From Gluconacetobacter diazotrophicus PA1 5 (GTDB lineage: Bacteria > Pseudomonadota > Alphaproteobacteria > Acetobacterales > Acetobacteraceae), in NCBI RefSeq assembly GCF_000021325.1, contig NC_011365.1, forward strand, positions 1,054,001 through 1,118,000: a stretch of 64,000 nt of DNA. The letters are read 5' to 3'. This document shows, piece after piece, positions 1 through 8,354 of the stretch. Under the pieces are notes generated by a model. The model made no database searches, had not been told where the DNA came from, and was given only the letters and a program-made list of their open reading frames with translations. The position numbers and the translations under genes are program-made. The number at the start of each line of letters is the position of its first letter. The stretch's first letter is position 1.

Positions 1-2
1 AG

Positions 3-572
3 CGGAACGGATTCGAGGGCGCAAAATATATCTGCAGCCCCCCTCTGCGCACCCAGGCCGACCAGGACGGCATGTGGTCGTATCTGCGCGATGGAGTGAT
101 CGGCATCGTATCGTCCGATCATTGCGGCTACAGCTTGGAAGGAACGTCCGGCAAAGCACGCCATGGCCGCGACGCGGATTTTTCACTGATCCCCAACGGG
201 ATGCCCGGGCTGGGAACCAGAATGGCCGTCCTGTTCGATGCCGGTGTAAACAGCCAGAAGATCGGCCTGACGGATTTCGTCCGCCTGACGGCCACCGCAC
301 CGGCCCAGCGATATGGCCTTTATCCCCGCAAGGGCACGATCGCCCCGGGCAGCGACGCGGACCTGGTCCTCTGGGACCGGACACAGCAGGTCAGGATCAC
401 CAATGACCTGTTCCAAAGCAGGATCGACTACACACCATTCGAGGGACGCCTCGTCACCGGTTGGCCCGCCATGGTGCTTGCACGCGGCAGGATAGCCGTC
501 GAGAACGGCCAGGTACTCCGCAAACCCACGATGGGCCGTTTCCTTAAAGCCCGTTCGGGACCGCAGGATTGA
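3..572 (+). CDS. Dihydropyrimidinase/hydantoinase, C-terminal part
   Basis: The gene enters from the left edge already in frame; the first 23 codons precede the first ATG at 72, so the start lies outside the window. About 189 residues of a cyclic amidohydrolase remain. The stretch KYICSPPLR and the later SSDHCGY block match the dihydropyrimidinase/D-hydantoinase family, where the Asp of the DHC block is a metal ligand in the TIM-barrel active site. The C-terminal part (GTIAPGSDADLVLWD) is the small beta-sandwich domain that follows the barrel. The family hydrolyses the ring of dihydropyrimidines or hydantoins to N-carbamoyl amino acids in the cytoplasm. The frame is intact up to its stop. The substrate cannot be read from this fragment. 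Confidence 0.85.
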   Translation, partial: RNGFEGAKYICSPPLRTQADQDGMWSYLRDGVIGIVSSDHCGYSLEGTSGKARHGRDADFSLIPNGMPGLGTRMAVLFDAGVNSQKIGLTDFVRLTATAPAQRYGLYPRKGTIAPGSDADLVLWDRTQQVRITNDLFQSRIDYTPFEGRLVTGWPAMVLARGRIAVENGQVLRKPTMGRFLKARSGPQD

Positions 573-587
573 ACATGCCTGCCGCCC

Positions 588-620
588 CTGCCCCAATGTG
601 CCCTGGGTTCCGAATTAAGG
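588..620. repeat. Possible remnant of an IS407-type IS3 end
   Basis: These 33 bases, just after the hydantoinase stop, resemble the left terminus of the complete IS3 element at 5751-5784: both share tgcccc, gtgccct and a ttag/taagg block in the same order and spacing. No transposase remains next to it. It may be a solo end left by deletion. The similarity is short and could be chance. Confidence 0.25.
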
Positions 621-728
621 TTACGGCTTGCTCCCGAAGGTCGAACCGCCGAATGGTAGAGTTTCCGACCTGAGTCACGGCAACGGTCTGAATGCGTCGG
701 GAATGTGCAGCGAGATCGGCGTCTTATA

Positions 729-1900
729 CCAACTCCTGTTTGTTAAAACCCATGTGCCCATTGTCGTAGCCCGAGGGACATGATGCGCCAGGGCTGGTCG
801 ACGAGCTGGTTCCAGGCGTGGCAGCAGATATCGACGATGTCGTCGTAGGTGCGGAAGATCCGGTTCGACAGCCAGGTATTGCGCATGAACTGCCAGACGT
901 TTTCCACCGGATTGAGTTCGGGCGAGCGTGGCGGGAGCGGCAGGATGGTGATGTTGGCGGGGATATCGAGTTTCGGGCTGGTATGCCACGCTGCCTGATC
1001 GACGATGAGGATAGCGTGAGCGCCCGGCGCTACGGCCTGCGAGATCTCGTCGAGATGCCGGTTCATGGCGTGGAGGTTGCACCAGGGCAGGACGAGGGCC
1101 GCTCCCTTGCCTAGCGCCGGACAGATCGCTCCGAAGATCCAGGCCGAACGTGTGCGCTGATCGGCAGGCGCGCGTGGACGGGTGCCGCGTCTGGCCCAGC
1201 GGCGCGTCAGCTTCGTTTTCTGGCCGACCCTCGCCTCGTCGCCCCACCAGAGTTCGATGGCCTTGCCGGGATGCCGGGCCCGGATCCCGGCCATGACGTC
1301 GGGGAAGCTTTTTTAAAAACGTCCTGGGCCTCGGGATCCTGGGCATGGTGCCGGGGGCGTCCCGTCAGAAGGCGGAAGTCGAGGCCCCGGATAACGGCGC
1401 TCAGCCGGCTGCGCGAAAGAGAGACGCCGAATTCCTCATAAAGCCATTGCCCCAGATCAGCCTGCCGCCAGCGCACCACCCCATGCACGGCAGCGATCGG
1501 GCCGTCCTCGATCCGGCGCATCAGCGCTTCCAACATGGCTGGTGTCAGGCGGGGAACGACACCGCCCCCATGATGATCCCGCACGCCATCCGGGCCCTCG
1601 GCGTTGAAACGCACCACCCAGTCCCGCACAATCTGCCGATCCGTCCCAGCCAGTCGTGCCGCGTCTCCGCGTGACGCACCATCGTAGATCGCCGCCAGCG
1701 CCAGAAGCCGACGCGCCTGGCCCGCATGCCTCGTTGTCCGCGCCAGAGCACGCAGTCCCGCCGCATCATAATCCTCACGCAACGCTAACGCCCCGCCCAT
1801 TCGGATGCCTCCCGCCCGGTTCGGCATCCTGTGAATCACAGCTCGTTCCAGAACGATACCGTCAGGCAATCACATATGAGTCAGGGCCGACCGGAGTTGG
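729..1900 (-). mobile_element. IS630-family insertion sequence, copy 1
   Basis: The element is 1172 bp long, with inverted ends that begin CCAACTCC and end GGAGTTGG, flanked on both sides by TA (727-728 and 1901-1902), as expected of the IS630/Tc1 superfamily. A second copy at 2752-3923 has the same length and orientation and differs by one base near the right end (c at 1888, g at 3911). The flanks form an inverted repeat: cgagatcggc at 711-720 and gccgatctcg at 1908-1917. The element therefore sits in the loop of a former hairpin between the hydantoinase gene and the receptor gene, probably a terminator. Confidence 0.92.
743..1800 (-). CDS. IS630 transposase (two frames, -1 frameshift)
   Basis: Two overlapping minus-strand frames together encode one DDE transposase of about 350 residues. 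The first frame starts at ATG 1800, preceded by a GGGAGG ribosome site, and carries the helix-turn-helix DNA-binding part. The second frame carries the catalytic domain: Asp in LWWGDEAR, Asp in LIVDQAAWH and Glu in ELNPVENVW. They join at a run of six A residues on the coding strand (1314-1309); slipping back one base there gives a continuous protein reading VFKKSFPDVMAGIR. The identical arrangement in copy 2 suggests a programmed -1 frameshift, known in IS630 relatives, not decay. Longer upstream starts (1827, 1869) are open but lack as good a ribosome site. Confidence 0.85.
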
Positions 1901-2751
1901 TATTATTGCCGATCTCGTTGTAGTCTCTGCGTCAAAATTTTCCGCCTCGCTGCATGACAAGAGAACGATGCCATCCGCAGCTCAGACACGGTCACTAACG
2001 GACGGCGCCTCAGAACTCCGCCGACAAGGTAAAGTGATAGACGCGCGGCAGCCCCGCATACAAGGTTGATGCCGCGCCGGACGTGCCACTCGGCGCACCG
2101 GTATAAACCGATGCCCAGTACCGTTCGTTCGTGACATTGCTGACGCCAAAACGCGCGACCCACGGAAACCGGGCGACGTGGAAGGCATAACGCGTGCCCA
2201 GTTCCAGCGTCGTGTACGATCCGGTATGCAGCGTATTGGTCACATTGGCCGCACGGTTGCCAATATAATGGACCCCGGCATTGAAGGCCCAACCCGACGC
2301 GAAGGAACCCAACCTCGCCGGCAGGCGGTAGTCCAGCAACAGACTGGCTTGCAACGGCGCGGCGCCCACAATTTCCTTGTTGTTGTAGGCGGCGGTCTTG
2401 CTGCCGACCAGTTCCGCATCCAGCCAGGTCATACCGGCAAGAACGGAAAGGTTAGGCAGAACCTCACCCGAAACCTGGGCTTCCACGCCATAATTGCGCT
2501 GCGTTCCGCCATATGTGTAGGTCTGGCAGGTCTTACCGCCGGCGCACGTACCATTCGCCGCGCCGACATACATCGCATAGGGCGAGGTCATGCGGAAACC
2601 ATCGACGTTGAAATGCATTTTCTGATACCGCACTTTATAGCCAACTTCATACTCTTCGGAATGCGCGATCGGCAATGCGATGTTCGTGTTGGTATAATAT
2701 TGACTGTTGGGCGTAACGGGTCCCGCCTCGACCGACTGCCCATAGGTAATA

Positions 2752-3923
2752 CCAACTCCTGTTTGTTAAAACCCATGTGCCCATTGTCGTAGCCCGAGGG
2801 ACATGATGCGCCAGGGCTGGTCGACGAGCTGGTTCCAGGCGTGGCAGCAGATATCGACGATGTCGTCGTAGGTGCGGAAGATCCGGTTCGACAGCCAGGT
2901 ATTGCGCATGAACTGCCAGACGTTTTCCACCGGATTGAGTTCGGGCGAGCGTGGCGGGAGCGGCAGGATGGTGATGTTGGCGGGGATATCGAGTTTCGGG
3001 CTGGTATGCCACGCTGCCTGATCGACGATGAGGATAGCGTGAGCGCCCGGCGCTACGGCCTGCGAGATCTCGTCGAGATGCCGGTTCATGGCGTGGAGGT
3101 TGCACCAGGGCAGGACGAGGGCCGCTCCCTTGCCTAGCGCCGGACAGATCGCTCCGAAGATCCAGGCCGAACGTGTGCGCTGATCGGCAGGCGCGCGTGG
3201 ACGGGTGCCGCGTCTGGCCCAGCGGCGCGTCAGCTTCGTTTTCTGGCCGACCCTCGCCTCGTCGCCCCACCAGAGTTCGATGGCCTTGCCGGGATGCCGG
3301 GCCCGGATCCCGGCCATGACGTCGGGGAAGCTTTTTTAAAAACGTCCTGGGCCTCGGGATCCTGGGCATGGTGCCGGGGGCGTCCCGTCAGAAGGCGGAA
3401 GTCGAGGCCCCGGATAACGGCGCTCAGCCGGCTGCGCGAAAGAGAGACGCCGAATTCCTCATAAAGCCATTGCCCCAGATCAGCCTGCCGCCAGCGCACC
3501 ACCCCATGCACGGCAGCGATCGGGCCGTCCTCGATCCGGCGCATCAGCGCTTCCAACATGGCTGGTGTCAGGCGGGGAACGACACCGCCCCCATGATGAT
3601 CCCGCACGCCATCCGGGCCCTCGGCGTTGAAACGCACCACCCAGTCCCGCACAATCTGCCGATCCGTCCCAGCCAGTCGTGCCGCGTCTCCGCGTGACGC
3701 ACCATCGTAGATCGCCGCCAGCGCCAGAAGCCGACGCGCCTGGCCCGCATGCCTCGTTGTCCGCGCCAGAGCACGCAGTCCCGCCGCATCATAATCCTCA
3801 CGCAACGCTAACGCCCCGCCCATTCGGATGCCTCCCGCCCGGTTCGGCATCCTGTGAATCACAGCTCGTTCCAGAACGATACCGTCAGGCAATCACATAT
3901 GAGTCAGGGCGGACCGGAGTTGG
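2752..3923 (-). mobile_element. IS630-family insertion sequence, copy 2
   Basis: This is the same 1172-bp element as at 729-1900, in the same orientation, with one base difference. It is flanked by TA at 2750-2751 and 3924-3925 and lies inside the receptor gene. The two copies enclose 851 bp carrying the receptor C-terminus, a layout that could be lost by recombination between direct repeats. Confidence 0.93.
2766..3823 (-). CDS. IS630 transposase, copy 2 (-1 frameshift)
   Basis: It encodes the same protein as the transposase of copy 1, with helix-turn-helix part first and DDE catalytic domain second. The start is ATG 3823 with GGGAGG upstream. The frame change occurs at the A6 run on the coding strand, 3337-3332. 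All three catalytic acidic residues are present (GDEAR, VDQAAWH, NPVENVW), so this copy should be as active as the first. Confidence 0.85.
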
Positions 3924-4266
3924 TATAAAATAGAAGGTCTGGTTGTCGGTCGGCTTGTACATCAGGCTGGTCGTCGGACTGAAGGCAGCGTTGGCCTGGA
4001 AGCTCTGCTTGAGCGGACTGGTGGCATTGAGCGCACCTGCCTGATCGATCCAGCTCCAGGCGAGCGTCCCCATGATCGACCAATGTTTATTGATCGTCAG
4101 CGTATCGCCCACGATAAAGGACTGGCTGGTAATGGTGCTGGATTTGTAACGTCCCTGATAATAAGGCTGCGTGCCGCCGGTGGGCGCAGCACCATACATA
4201 TTGTACGTTCCCAGGTTTTGCGGCGCCGTTACCGCACTCGTCGGATTATAGTTTCCCATCATGTAA

Positions 4267-5149
4267 GAGCCTGTTTGGAAAGTCATGGATGAGCGTTTCT
4301 TCGGGTGAGATTGGCGCCCATGGCGACGAAGATCATGGCCTGTGAGACATCGATGCGACGCTCGTAATCGCGCACGAGGCGTCGCCATCGGGTCATCCAT
4401 CCGAAGGTTCGCTCCACGACCCAGCGCCGGGGGAGAACCTCAAAGCCTTTCGCTCCGTCCCTGCGACGGATCACCTCGACGACGAAGTCCAGGTAGGCAG
4501 CCTTGTCCATCAACTGGAGCCGGTCATAGGCACCGTCCGCGAATAGATGCTTGACCCACGGCCAGCGCTTGCGGATCGCGTCCAGGATCATCTGCGCTCC
4601 GGCGCTGTCGGAGATGTCCGCCGGCGTCAGGTTGACCATCAGCAGGCGTCCGTCCGTATCCACGGCGATATGCCGCTTGCGCCCGACAATCTTCTTTCCA
4701 GCGTCGTAACCTCTTGTTTTCGCGTGCGGCGCCTTGATGCTCTGGCTGTCGATCACTCCGGCCGAAGGGCTGGCTTCACGGCCCGAGCGCTCCCGGTCAA
4801 GCATCAGTTCCACATCATGAATGGTCTGGAACAGGAACCGCCGGGCCAATTCCCTGAACCAACCATAGACCGTACGCCAATGCCCGAAATGGATCGGCAG
4901 CATTCGCCAGCCGCAGCCGGATCGAACCAGGTAACGAACCGCGTTGATCACCTCGCGGAATTCGATCTCGCGCGGACGCCCCGTGCGTCCCGGCTCGGGC
5001 ATCAGTGGCGCGATGCGCGCCCATTCCTCCTCCGTCATATCAGACGGATAACGCTTCGTCTTGCGGGTAATCCTGGCCATGCGGCCTCTCTGCTCTGGCG
5101 TCCACATCCAGAGCTTGAATCACACTTCAGCGACTTTCCAAACAGGCTC
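4267..5149 (-). mobile_element. IS5-family element, IS1031 group
   Basis: The 883-bp element has perfect 18-bp inverted ends (4267-4284 and 5132-5149, starting gagcctgtttgg) and a TAA duplication at 4264-4266 and 5150-5152, which fits the TNA target rule of the IS1031 group common in acetic acid bacteria. It interrupts the TonB receptor gene. The perfect ends and intact transposase argue for a recent insertion. Confidence 0.93.
4283..5107 (-). CDS. IS5-family transposase
   Basis: This is a single intact 274-residue DDE transposase. Catalytic residues are visible as Asp120 (VIDSQS), Asp191 (FADGAYD) and Glu232 in the signature VVERTFGWMTRWRRL. The N-terminal part contains the usual SDMTEEEW...LMP block. 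The stop codon falls inside the element's terminal repeat, as in other IS5 members. It would catalyse cut-and-paste movement of its own element at TNA targets. No frameshift is needed in this single-frame member. Confidence 0.93.
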   Translation of the reverse strand: MWTPEQRGRMARITRKTKRYPSDMTEEEWARIAPLMPEPGRTGRPREIEFREVINAVRYLVRSGCGWRMLPIHFGHWRTVYGWFRELARRFLFQTIHDVELMLDRERSGREASPSAGVIDSQSIKAPHAKTRGYDAGKKIVGRKRHIAVDTDGRLLMVNLTPADISDSAGAQMILDAIRKRWPWVKHLFADGAYDRLQLMDKAAYLDFVVEVIRRRDGAKGFEVLPRRWVVERTFGWMTRWRRLVRDYERRIDVSQAMIFVAMGANLTRRNAHP

Positions 5150-5379
5150 TAACCGTTGGTACCGATGACCAGATCATGCCTGATCGGCCCCGTATGAACA
5201 CGACCATTGAAATACGCCATGTTGCTGCCGACGCGGAAATCGTCCGCCGTCGTCGTCGCCGTTGCTTTCGACGTATAGAAACCATCGGTGCCGTCCTTCG
5301 CGGCCAGCGTATCGCTAAGTGACTGTTTCAAAAGTCCGAAAACAGCCTAAAAACGTGAGTCATAGCCTGTTGATTTGAT

Positions 5380-5405
5380 GAGTTACCCTCAAATGAGGGT
5401 AACTC
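5380..5405. repeat. Perfect 10-bp inverted repeat
   Basis: gagttaccct and agggtaactc are separated by six bases in the AT-rich gap between the broken receptor and the small gene at 5488. There is no T run on either side. It could be a bidirectional stop signal or an operator; function is unknown. Confidence 0.5.
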
Positions 5406-5436
5406 AAGCCGCAAGATACTTTTTACCTTTTTGGGT

Positions 5437-5467
5437 AAAAATAAGGGTGCAACTTGCGCCCTTATTT
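5437..5467 (-). terminator. Rho-independent terminator after the small gene
   Basis: On the minus strand a 12-bp stem (aaataagggcgc paired with gcaccctta-ttt, one mismatch) with a five-base loop is followed directly by a T run. It lies 20 bases downstream of the stop of the gene at 5488-5670. Confidence 0.65.
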
Positions 5468-5487
5468 ACTATAAAATTAAATGTAAA

Positions 5488-5670
5488 TTAGCAGCGTTTT
5501 TTTATTTCATTTTCGACAATTTTTCTATCCCTGTCCAAAATATCAATTACATAAGACCATCCTGGCCCCTGATTTCGTTGACTTTCTTGAGCAACAAATT
5601 CTTCGAGTTTTTTAATATGTTTCAACGCAGCATGTAGTTCTGCACAGTTCATAGTATTTATAGAAGGCAT
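5488..5670 (-). CDS. Small hypothetical protein, 60 residues
   Basis: I do not recognise this protein. It starts at ATG 5670 with a good ribosome site (GAGGA five bases upstream) and is followed by a terminator, which together support a real gene. The sequence is charged and probably mostly helical (ELHAALKHIKKLEEFVAQ), ending in KKRC. Its base composition is far lower in GC than the surrounding IS and chromosomal genes, which suggests import from elsewhere. There is no signal peptide or membrane segment. It stands alone between the broken receptor and the IS3 element. Confidence 0.5.
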   Translation of the reverse strand: MPSINTMNCAELHAALKHIKKLEEFVAQESQRNQGPGWSYVIDILDRDRKIVENEIKKRC

Positions 5671-5712
5671 ATTTCCTCACTTAATAATACTGTTATGGGT
5701 AAAGCATTGATA

Positions 5713-5737
5713 GGCTGGTGGCTCGCAACCACCAGCC
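5713..5737. repeat. Perfect 9-bp hairpin
   Basis: ggctggtgg and ccaccagcc enclose a seven-base loop. It lies upstream of the small gene and nine bases outside the left end of the IS3 element. No T run follows. It may be an operator or a relic of a terminator. Confidence 0.45.
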
Positions 5738-5768
5738 CATTAGGTGTGACCCTGCCCCGAACGTGCCC

Positions 5769-6623
5769 TCAGTTTTGAGTTAGGGTCTGTGTATTGTTGT
5801 ATGCCTTGGTGGCGTGTTGAGCGAAAGCCTCTGGCGTCATGCCATTGAGGCTGGTGTGAGGCCTGACGGCGTTGTAGTCGGCCCGCCAGTCCTCGATGAC
5901 CGTCCGAGCGTGGGCGATGTTACGGAACAGATGCTCATTGAGGCATTCGTCGCGGAACCGGCCGTTGAAGCTCTCGACGAACCCGTTCTGCTGCGGCTTG
6001 CCCGGTGCGATATAGTGCCACAGCACCGATCGCTTCTGCTGCCAGGCCAGGATCGCGTTCGATGTCATCTCGGTGCCATTGTCGCTAACGATCATCAGCG
6101 GCCAGCCGCGATGCTCGCCGATCCGGTCGAGTTCACGACCGAGGCGTTCGCCTGATAACGAGGTGTCCGCCACCAGCGCCAGACATTCGCGCGTGTAGTC
6201 GTCGACCACCGTCAGCACCCGGAAGCGCCGTCCGTTGTTCAATGCATCCGAGACGAAATCCAGGCTCCAGCGCTGGTTCGGCCCGTCGGGCAGCATCATC
6301 GGCGAGCGCGTGCCCAGCGCCCGTTTCCGGCCGCCACGCTTGCGGACCGACAGCCCCTCTTCGCGATACAGCCGGAACAGCTTCTTGTGGTTCATCGTCA
6401 TTCCTTCCCGGCCGAGCAGGATATGCAGTCGCCGGTAGCCAAATCGCCGTCGCTCCCCAGCCAGTTCGCGCAGCCGCCCGCGCGCTGCGGCATCATCCGG
6501 GCGGCGTGACGCATAGCGCCAGGTCTTCGGGTCCATGCCGATCAGCCGGCAGGCCCGTCGCTGCGAATACTCTTTCTCCCGGATCGCCCAGGTCACGGCT
6601 TCCCGCCGCAAACCGGGCGTCAC
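5769..6623 (-). CDS. IS3-family transposase OrfB (integrase domain)
   Basis: This is the 284-residue catalytic frame of the IS407-type element. The retroviral-integrase-like core shows Asp122 (WSLDFVSD), Asp181 (IVSDNGTEM) and Glu217 ([16 protein letters not shown]), all intact. An N-terminal HTH_21-like region ([16 protein letters not shown]) precedes it. It overlaps the stop of OrfA by four bases (ATGA), where either reinitiation or a -1 frameshift would give the OrfAB fusion that carries out transposition. Nothing looks damaged. Confidence 0.92.
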   Translation of the reverse strand: MTPGLRREAVTWAIREKEYSQRRACRLIGMDPKTWRYASRRPDDAAARGRLRELAGERRRFGYRRLHILLGREGMTMNHKKLFRLYREEGLSVRKRGGRKRALGTRSPMMLPDGPNQRWSLDFVSDALNNGRRFRVLTVVDDYTRECLALVADTSLSGERLGRELDRIGEHRGWPLMIVSDNGTEMTSNAILAWQQKRSVLWHYIAPGKPQQNGFVESFNGRFRDECLNEHLFRNIAHARTVIEDWRADYNAVRPHTSLNGMTPEAFAQHATKAYNNTQTLTQN

Positions 6624-6886
6624 GAGTTTTTTGCCAGTAGTTCCTTCAGCGTCGAGACGTCCATCACGCTCTCCGCCAGAAGCCGCTTCAGCTTCGCGTT
6701 CTCTTCTTCAAGAGCCTTGAGGCGCCGCGCTTCCGACACCTCCATCCCGCCGTATTTCGACCGCCAGGTGTAGAAGGTCGCGTCACTGATCCCGTGCTTG
6801 CGGCACAGATCCGCAGCCGTAGCGCCCGCCTGATGCTCTTTCAGGACCCCGATAATCTGGTCCTGCGTAAATCGCGCTTTCTTCAT
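6620..6886 (-). CDS. IS3-family transposase OrfA (HTH protein)
   Basis: This 88-residue protein has a helix-turn-helix of the HTH_Tnp_1 family ([29 protein letters not shown]) followed by a leucine-zipper-like helix ([18 protein letters not shown]). It binds the element ends and pairs with OrfB, whose reading frame begins on its stop codon. Length and layout are normal for the IS407 group. Confidence 0.9.
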   Translation of the reverse strand: MKKARFTQDQIIGVLKEHQAGATAADLCRKHGISDATFYTWRSKYGGMEVSEARRLKALEEENAKLKRLLAESVMDVSTLKELLAKNS

Positions 6887-7064
6887 CGTCTGTCTCCAGT
6901 GGACAGACCTTACTTCAATGCGAGGGCATTTCAGGGGGCAAGGTCACCGTAGAACTGGACATTTATCGCAATTGGTTGCGGGTTAAGCGGCCCCGCTTTG
7001 AACCTGCGAAATTAGGTCATTGATTTTGGTTGGTATTTATTTTCATCCCGCCATGCAGCCAAAC

Positions 7065-7101
7065 AAAAACCCCGCCAACCGATTGGTTTAGCGGGGTTTT
7101 T
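7065..7101. terminator. Strong bidirectional terminator, probably of initiator tRNA
   Basis: aaaaaccccgc and gcggggttttt form an 11-bp perfect stem with A and T tracts on both sides, so it would work in both directions. It lies ten bases 3' (on the minus strand) of the tRNA-fMet-like fragment at 7112-7130, the usual place for that tRNA gene's terminator. Confidence 0.8.
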
Positions 7102-7111
7102 GTATTTTGTA

Positions 7112-7130
7112 TGGTTGCGGGGGCAGGATT
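7112..7130 (-). other. tRNA-fMet 3'-end fragment, probable att site
   Basis: On the minus strand these 19 bases read AATCCTGCCCCCGCAACCA, the 3' end of alphaproteobacterial initiator tRNA including CCA. Upstream, where the T arm should continue, the match stops at once. With the terminator on its 3' side this looks like the displaced tRNA end left when an element integrates into a tRNA gene; the element would extend to the right. The first ten bases (tggttgcggg) occur again at 6973-6982. The rest of 6948-7356 shows no gene. Confidence 0.55.
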
Positions 7131-7356
7131 GGTTCTCAAGTTGCGACAATCGCAAGACGAGAATAAAGCGGGCTTAATAGACTGTTTCGATCGACTTTTT
7201 TCCGCATGCGCCTGATCCCCAACTGCAATCATTGAGTTCAGCTCCTCGTGGAATGGAGGATTTATTTATTCGAAGCTGTGTCCGCTTGCGCCTCACGTCG
7301 GATGTAGAAAGCTTAGTTTTTCCTCGCTTGAAGCGGACACACTTTCCCACTCTTCT

Positions 7357-7629
7357 TTAACGTTCCTTCTTAATCCAACTCCAAAATGATTTGGACATCC
7401 ATCCCTGTCGATTGTCTATGTTTAATTCGCAGATGAATACGTTACCCCCCTCTTTTGCAAGAGGTGATAACCTTGCATATAACTTTTCAACGCTTGAACT
7501 TGAATAGAGAATCCACATTTTAGAATCGACTTTATACCAGTCGATTGCTTTGTTCATTTTCTCCTCAATTTGATCAGCAGTGACATCTGGCTTTCGATCT
7601 AAATAAACAACGAAAAACCCGGTCATCAC
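7357..7629 (-). CDS. Cas2/SinR-like small protein
   Basis: The 90-residue protein has the pattern of the Cas2-like ferredoxin-fold SinR/VapD group: a first beta strand (MTGFFVVYLDRK), a helix, then WYKVDSKMWILYSSSSVEKLYARLSPL and a final strand NVFICELN. That group lacks characterised function in most genomes; some members are RNases. No catalytic Asp of true Cas2 can be assigned with certainty. It overlaps the upstream membrane-protein gene by four bases (ATGA), so the two are coupled. GC content is low compared with its neighbours, suggesting import. The family call rests on pattern only. Confidence 0.5.
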   Translation of the reverse strand: MMTGFFVVYLDRKPDVTADQIEEKMNKAIDWYKVDSKMWILYSSSSVEKLYARLSPLAKEGGNVFICELNIDNRQGWMSKSFWSWIKKER

Positions 7630-8033
7630 TGCCCCTCTATTTTTTTTGGTTCTTCAATATCAGCGGCTTCTATAGATGCATTATCGATAATTGGCTGCGC
7701 ATGATCGATCGCATTTGTTTGTGATTGCAGAATGCCACCATACTTCGATTCCTGTATTATGCGCTCATGTGCAACGAACTCCGCACCATCCAAAATGGCG
7801 ATCAATGGATTTTTTTCGGCGAATTGGAGAAATCTTTGTAGAAAATAAGCAGAAAATATAAGTATTAAAATAACTGCAGCAATATCTAGACATAAGTTCC
7901 GCGCTGCCAGAACAATGGCAGAGATACAAATGACTGTTACAATAAGAGCTAAAGTAGCCTTACCGAAGATACCACCTCGTAAGTTTACCTTGCCAATTTT
8001 TTCTATGGCCTCAGTTAATTTACCTAAATTCAT
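7626..8033 (-). CDS. Small membrane protein, partner of the Cas2-like protein
   Basis: The 135-residue protein shows two adjacent hydrophobic segments at about residues 27-45 and 50-68 (ATLALIVTVICISAIVLAA; LDIAAVILILIFSAYFL) and a hydrophilic C-terminal tail, so it should sit in the inner membrane with a cytoplasmic tail. I do not recognise the family. It begins at ATG 8033 without a clear ribosome site but with a good sigma-70-like promoter upstream, and its stop overlaps the start of the Cas2-like gene. The two form an isolated, AT-rich operon. Confidence 0.5.
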   Translation of the reverse strand: MNLGKLTEAIEKIGKVNLRGGIFGKATLALIVTVICISAIVLAARNLCLDIAAVILILIFSAYFLQRFLQFAEKNPLIAILDGAEFVAHERIIQESKYGGILQSQTNAIDHAQPIIDNASIEAADIEEPKKIEGQ

Positions 8034-8061
8034 AATAAAGCCGTTTCTGTCGTAACACCGT

Positions 8062-8091
8062 TAAATACGAAACGATATTAGGTTTTGTCAA
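8062..8091 (-). promoter_or_regulatory. Sigma-70-like promoter of the 7.4-8.0 kb operon
   Basis: On the minus strand TTGACA (8091-8086) is followed after 18 bases by TATTTA (8067-8062), about 30 bases upstream of the start codon at 8033. The remainder of 8092-8354 holds nothing I can identify. Confidence 0.55.
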
Positions 8092-8354
8092 CCAACAGAT
8101 AATTAGCCGACACCACCACCTCATTCATGGTTCCAGTTTCGAAGCAATGTGAGAATGGTGATGTCGAAGCGGTTCACTGAGAAACTACCGACACTTTCCC
8201 GACTTCGAAATGCCAGAATCAGCCTTCGCAAGTTTGGCCACTGCCAGGCAGCAAAGCCCCTCAAACAGCCGAGTCGTAGGAGGGAATAGCGGCCGGTTGA
8301 GCAGCCACGACAATGGTCACGCAGGCAGTGCCAGCGCCGACCAGTGAGGCCAGG

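Larger units (their letters stand above)
2010..5331 (-). pseudogene. TonB-dependent siderophore receptor, split by two IS elements and 5'-truncated
   Basis: Three minus-strand pieces, read upstream to downstream, belong to one outer-membrane receptor beta-barrel: 5150-5331, 3924-4266 and 2010-2751. The last ends in a classic barrel terminus (GVSNVTNERYW ... YHFTLSAEF, aromatic C-terminal residue). Removing the IS5 element and one TAA copy joins ...LVIGTNG to YMMGNYN in frame. Removing IS630 copy 2 with a single TA leaves the flanks two bases out of frame; dropping both TA dinucleotides restores TFYFI-TYGQSVEAG. The signal peptide, plug domain and TonB box are missing: the sequence stops near 5331, where unrelated AT-rich DNA begins. 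The product would have taken up ferric siderophores; the gene is dead. Confidence 0.88.
5746..6947 (-). mobile_element. IS3-family element, IS407 group
   Basis: The approximately 1.2-kb element has imperfect ends sharing gtgacc-tgcccc near 5746 and its inverse near 6947, and carries the two overlapping transposase frames typical of IS3. No convincing target duplication flanks it (aggt on the left, cgta on the right), so one flank may have been rearranged after insertion. Confidence 0.85.
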
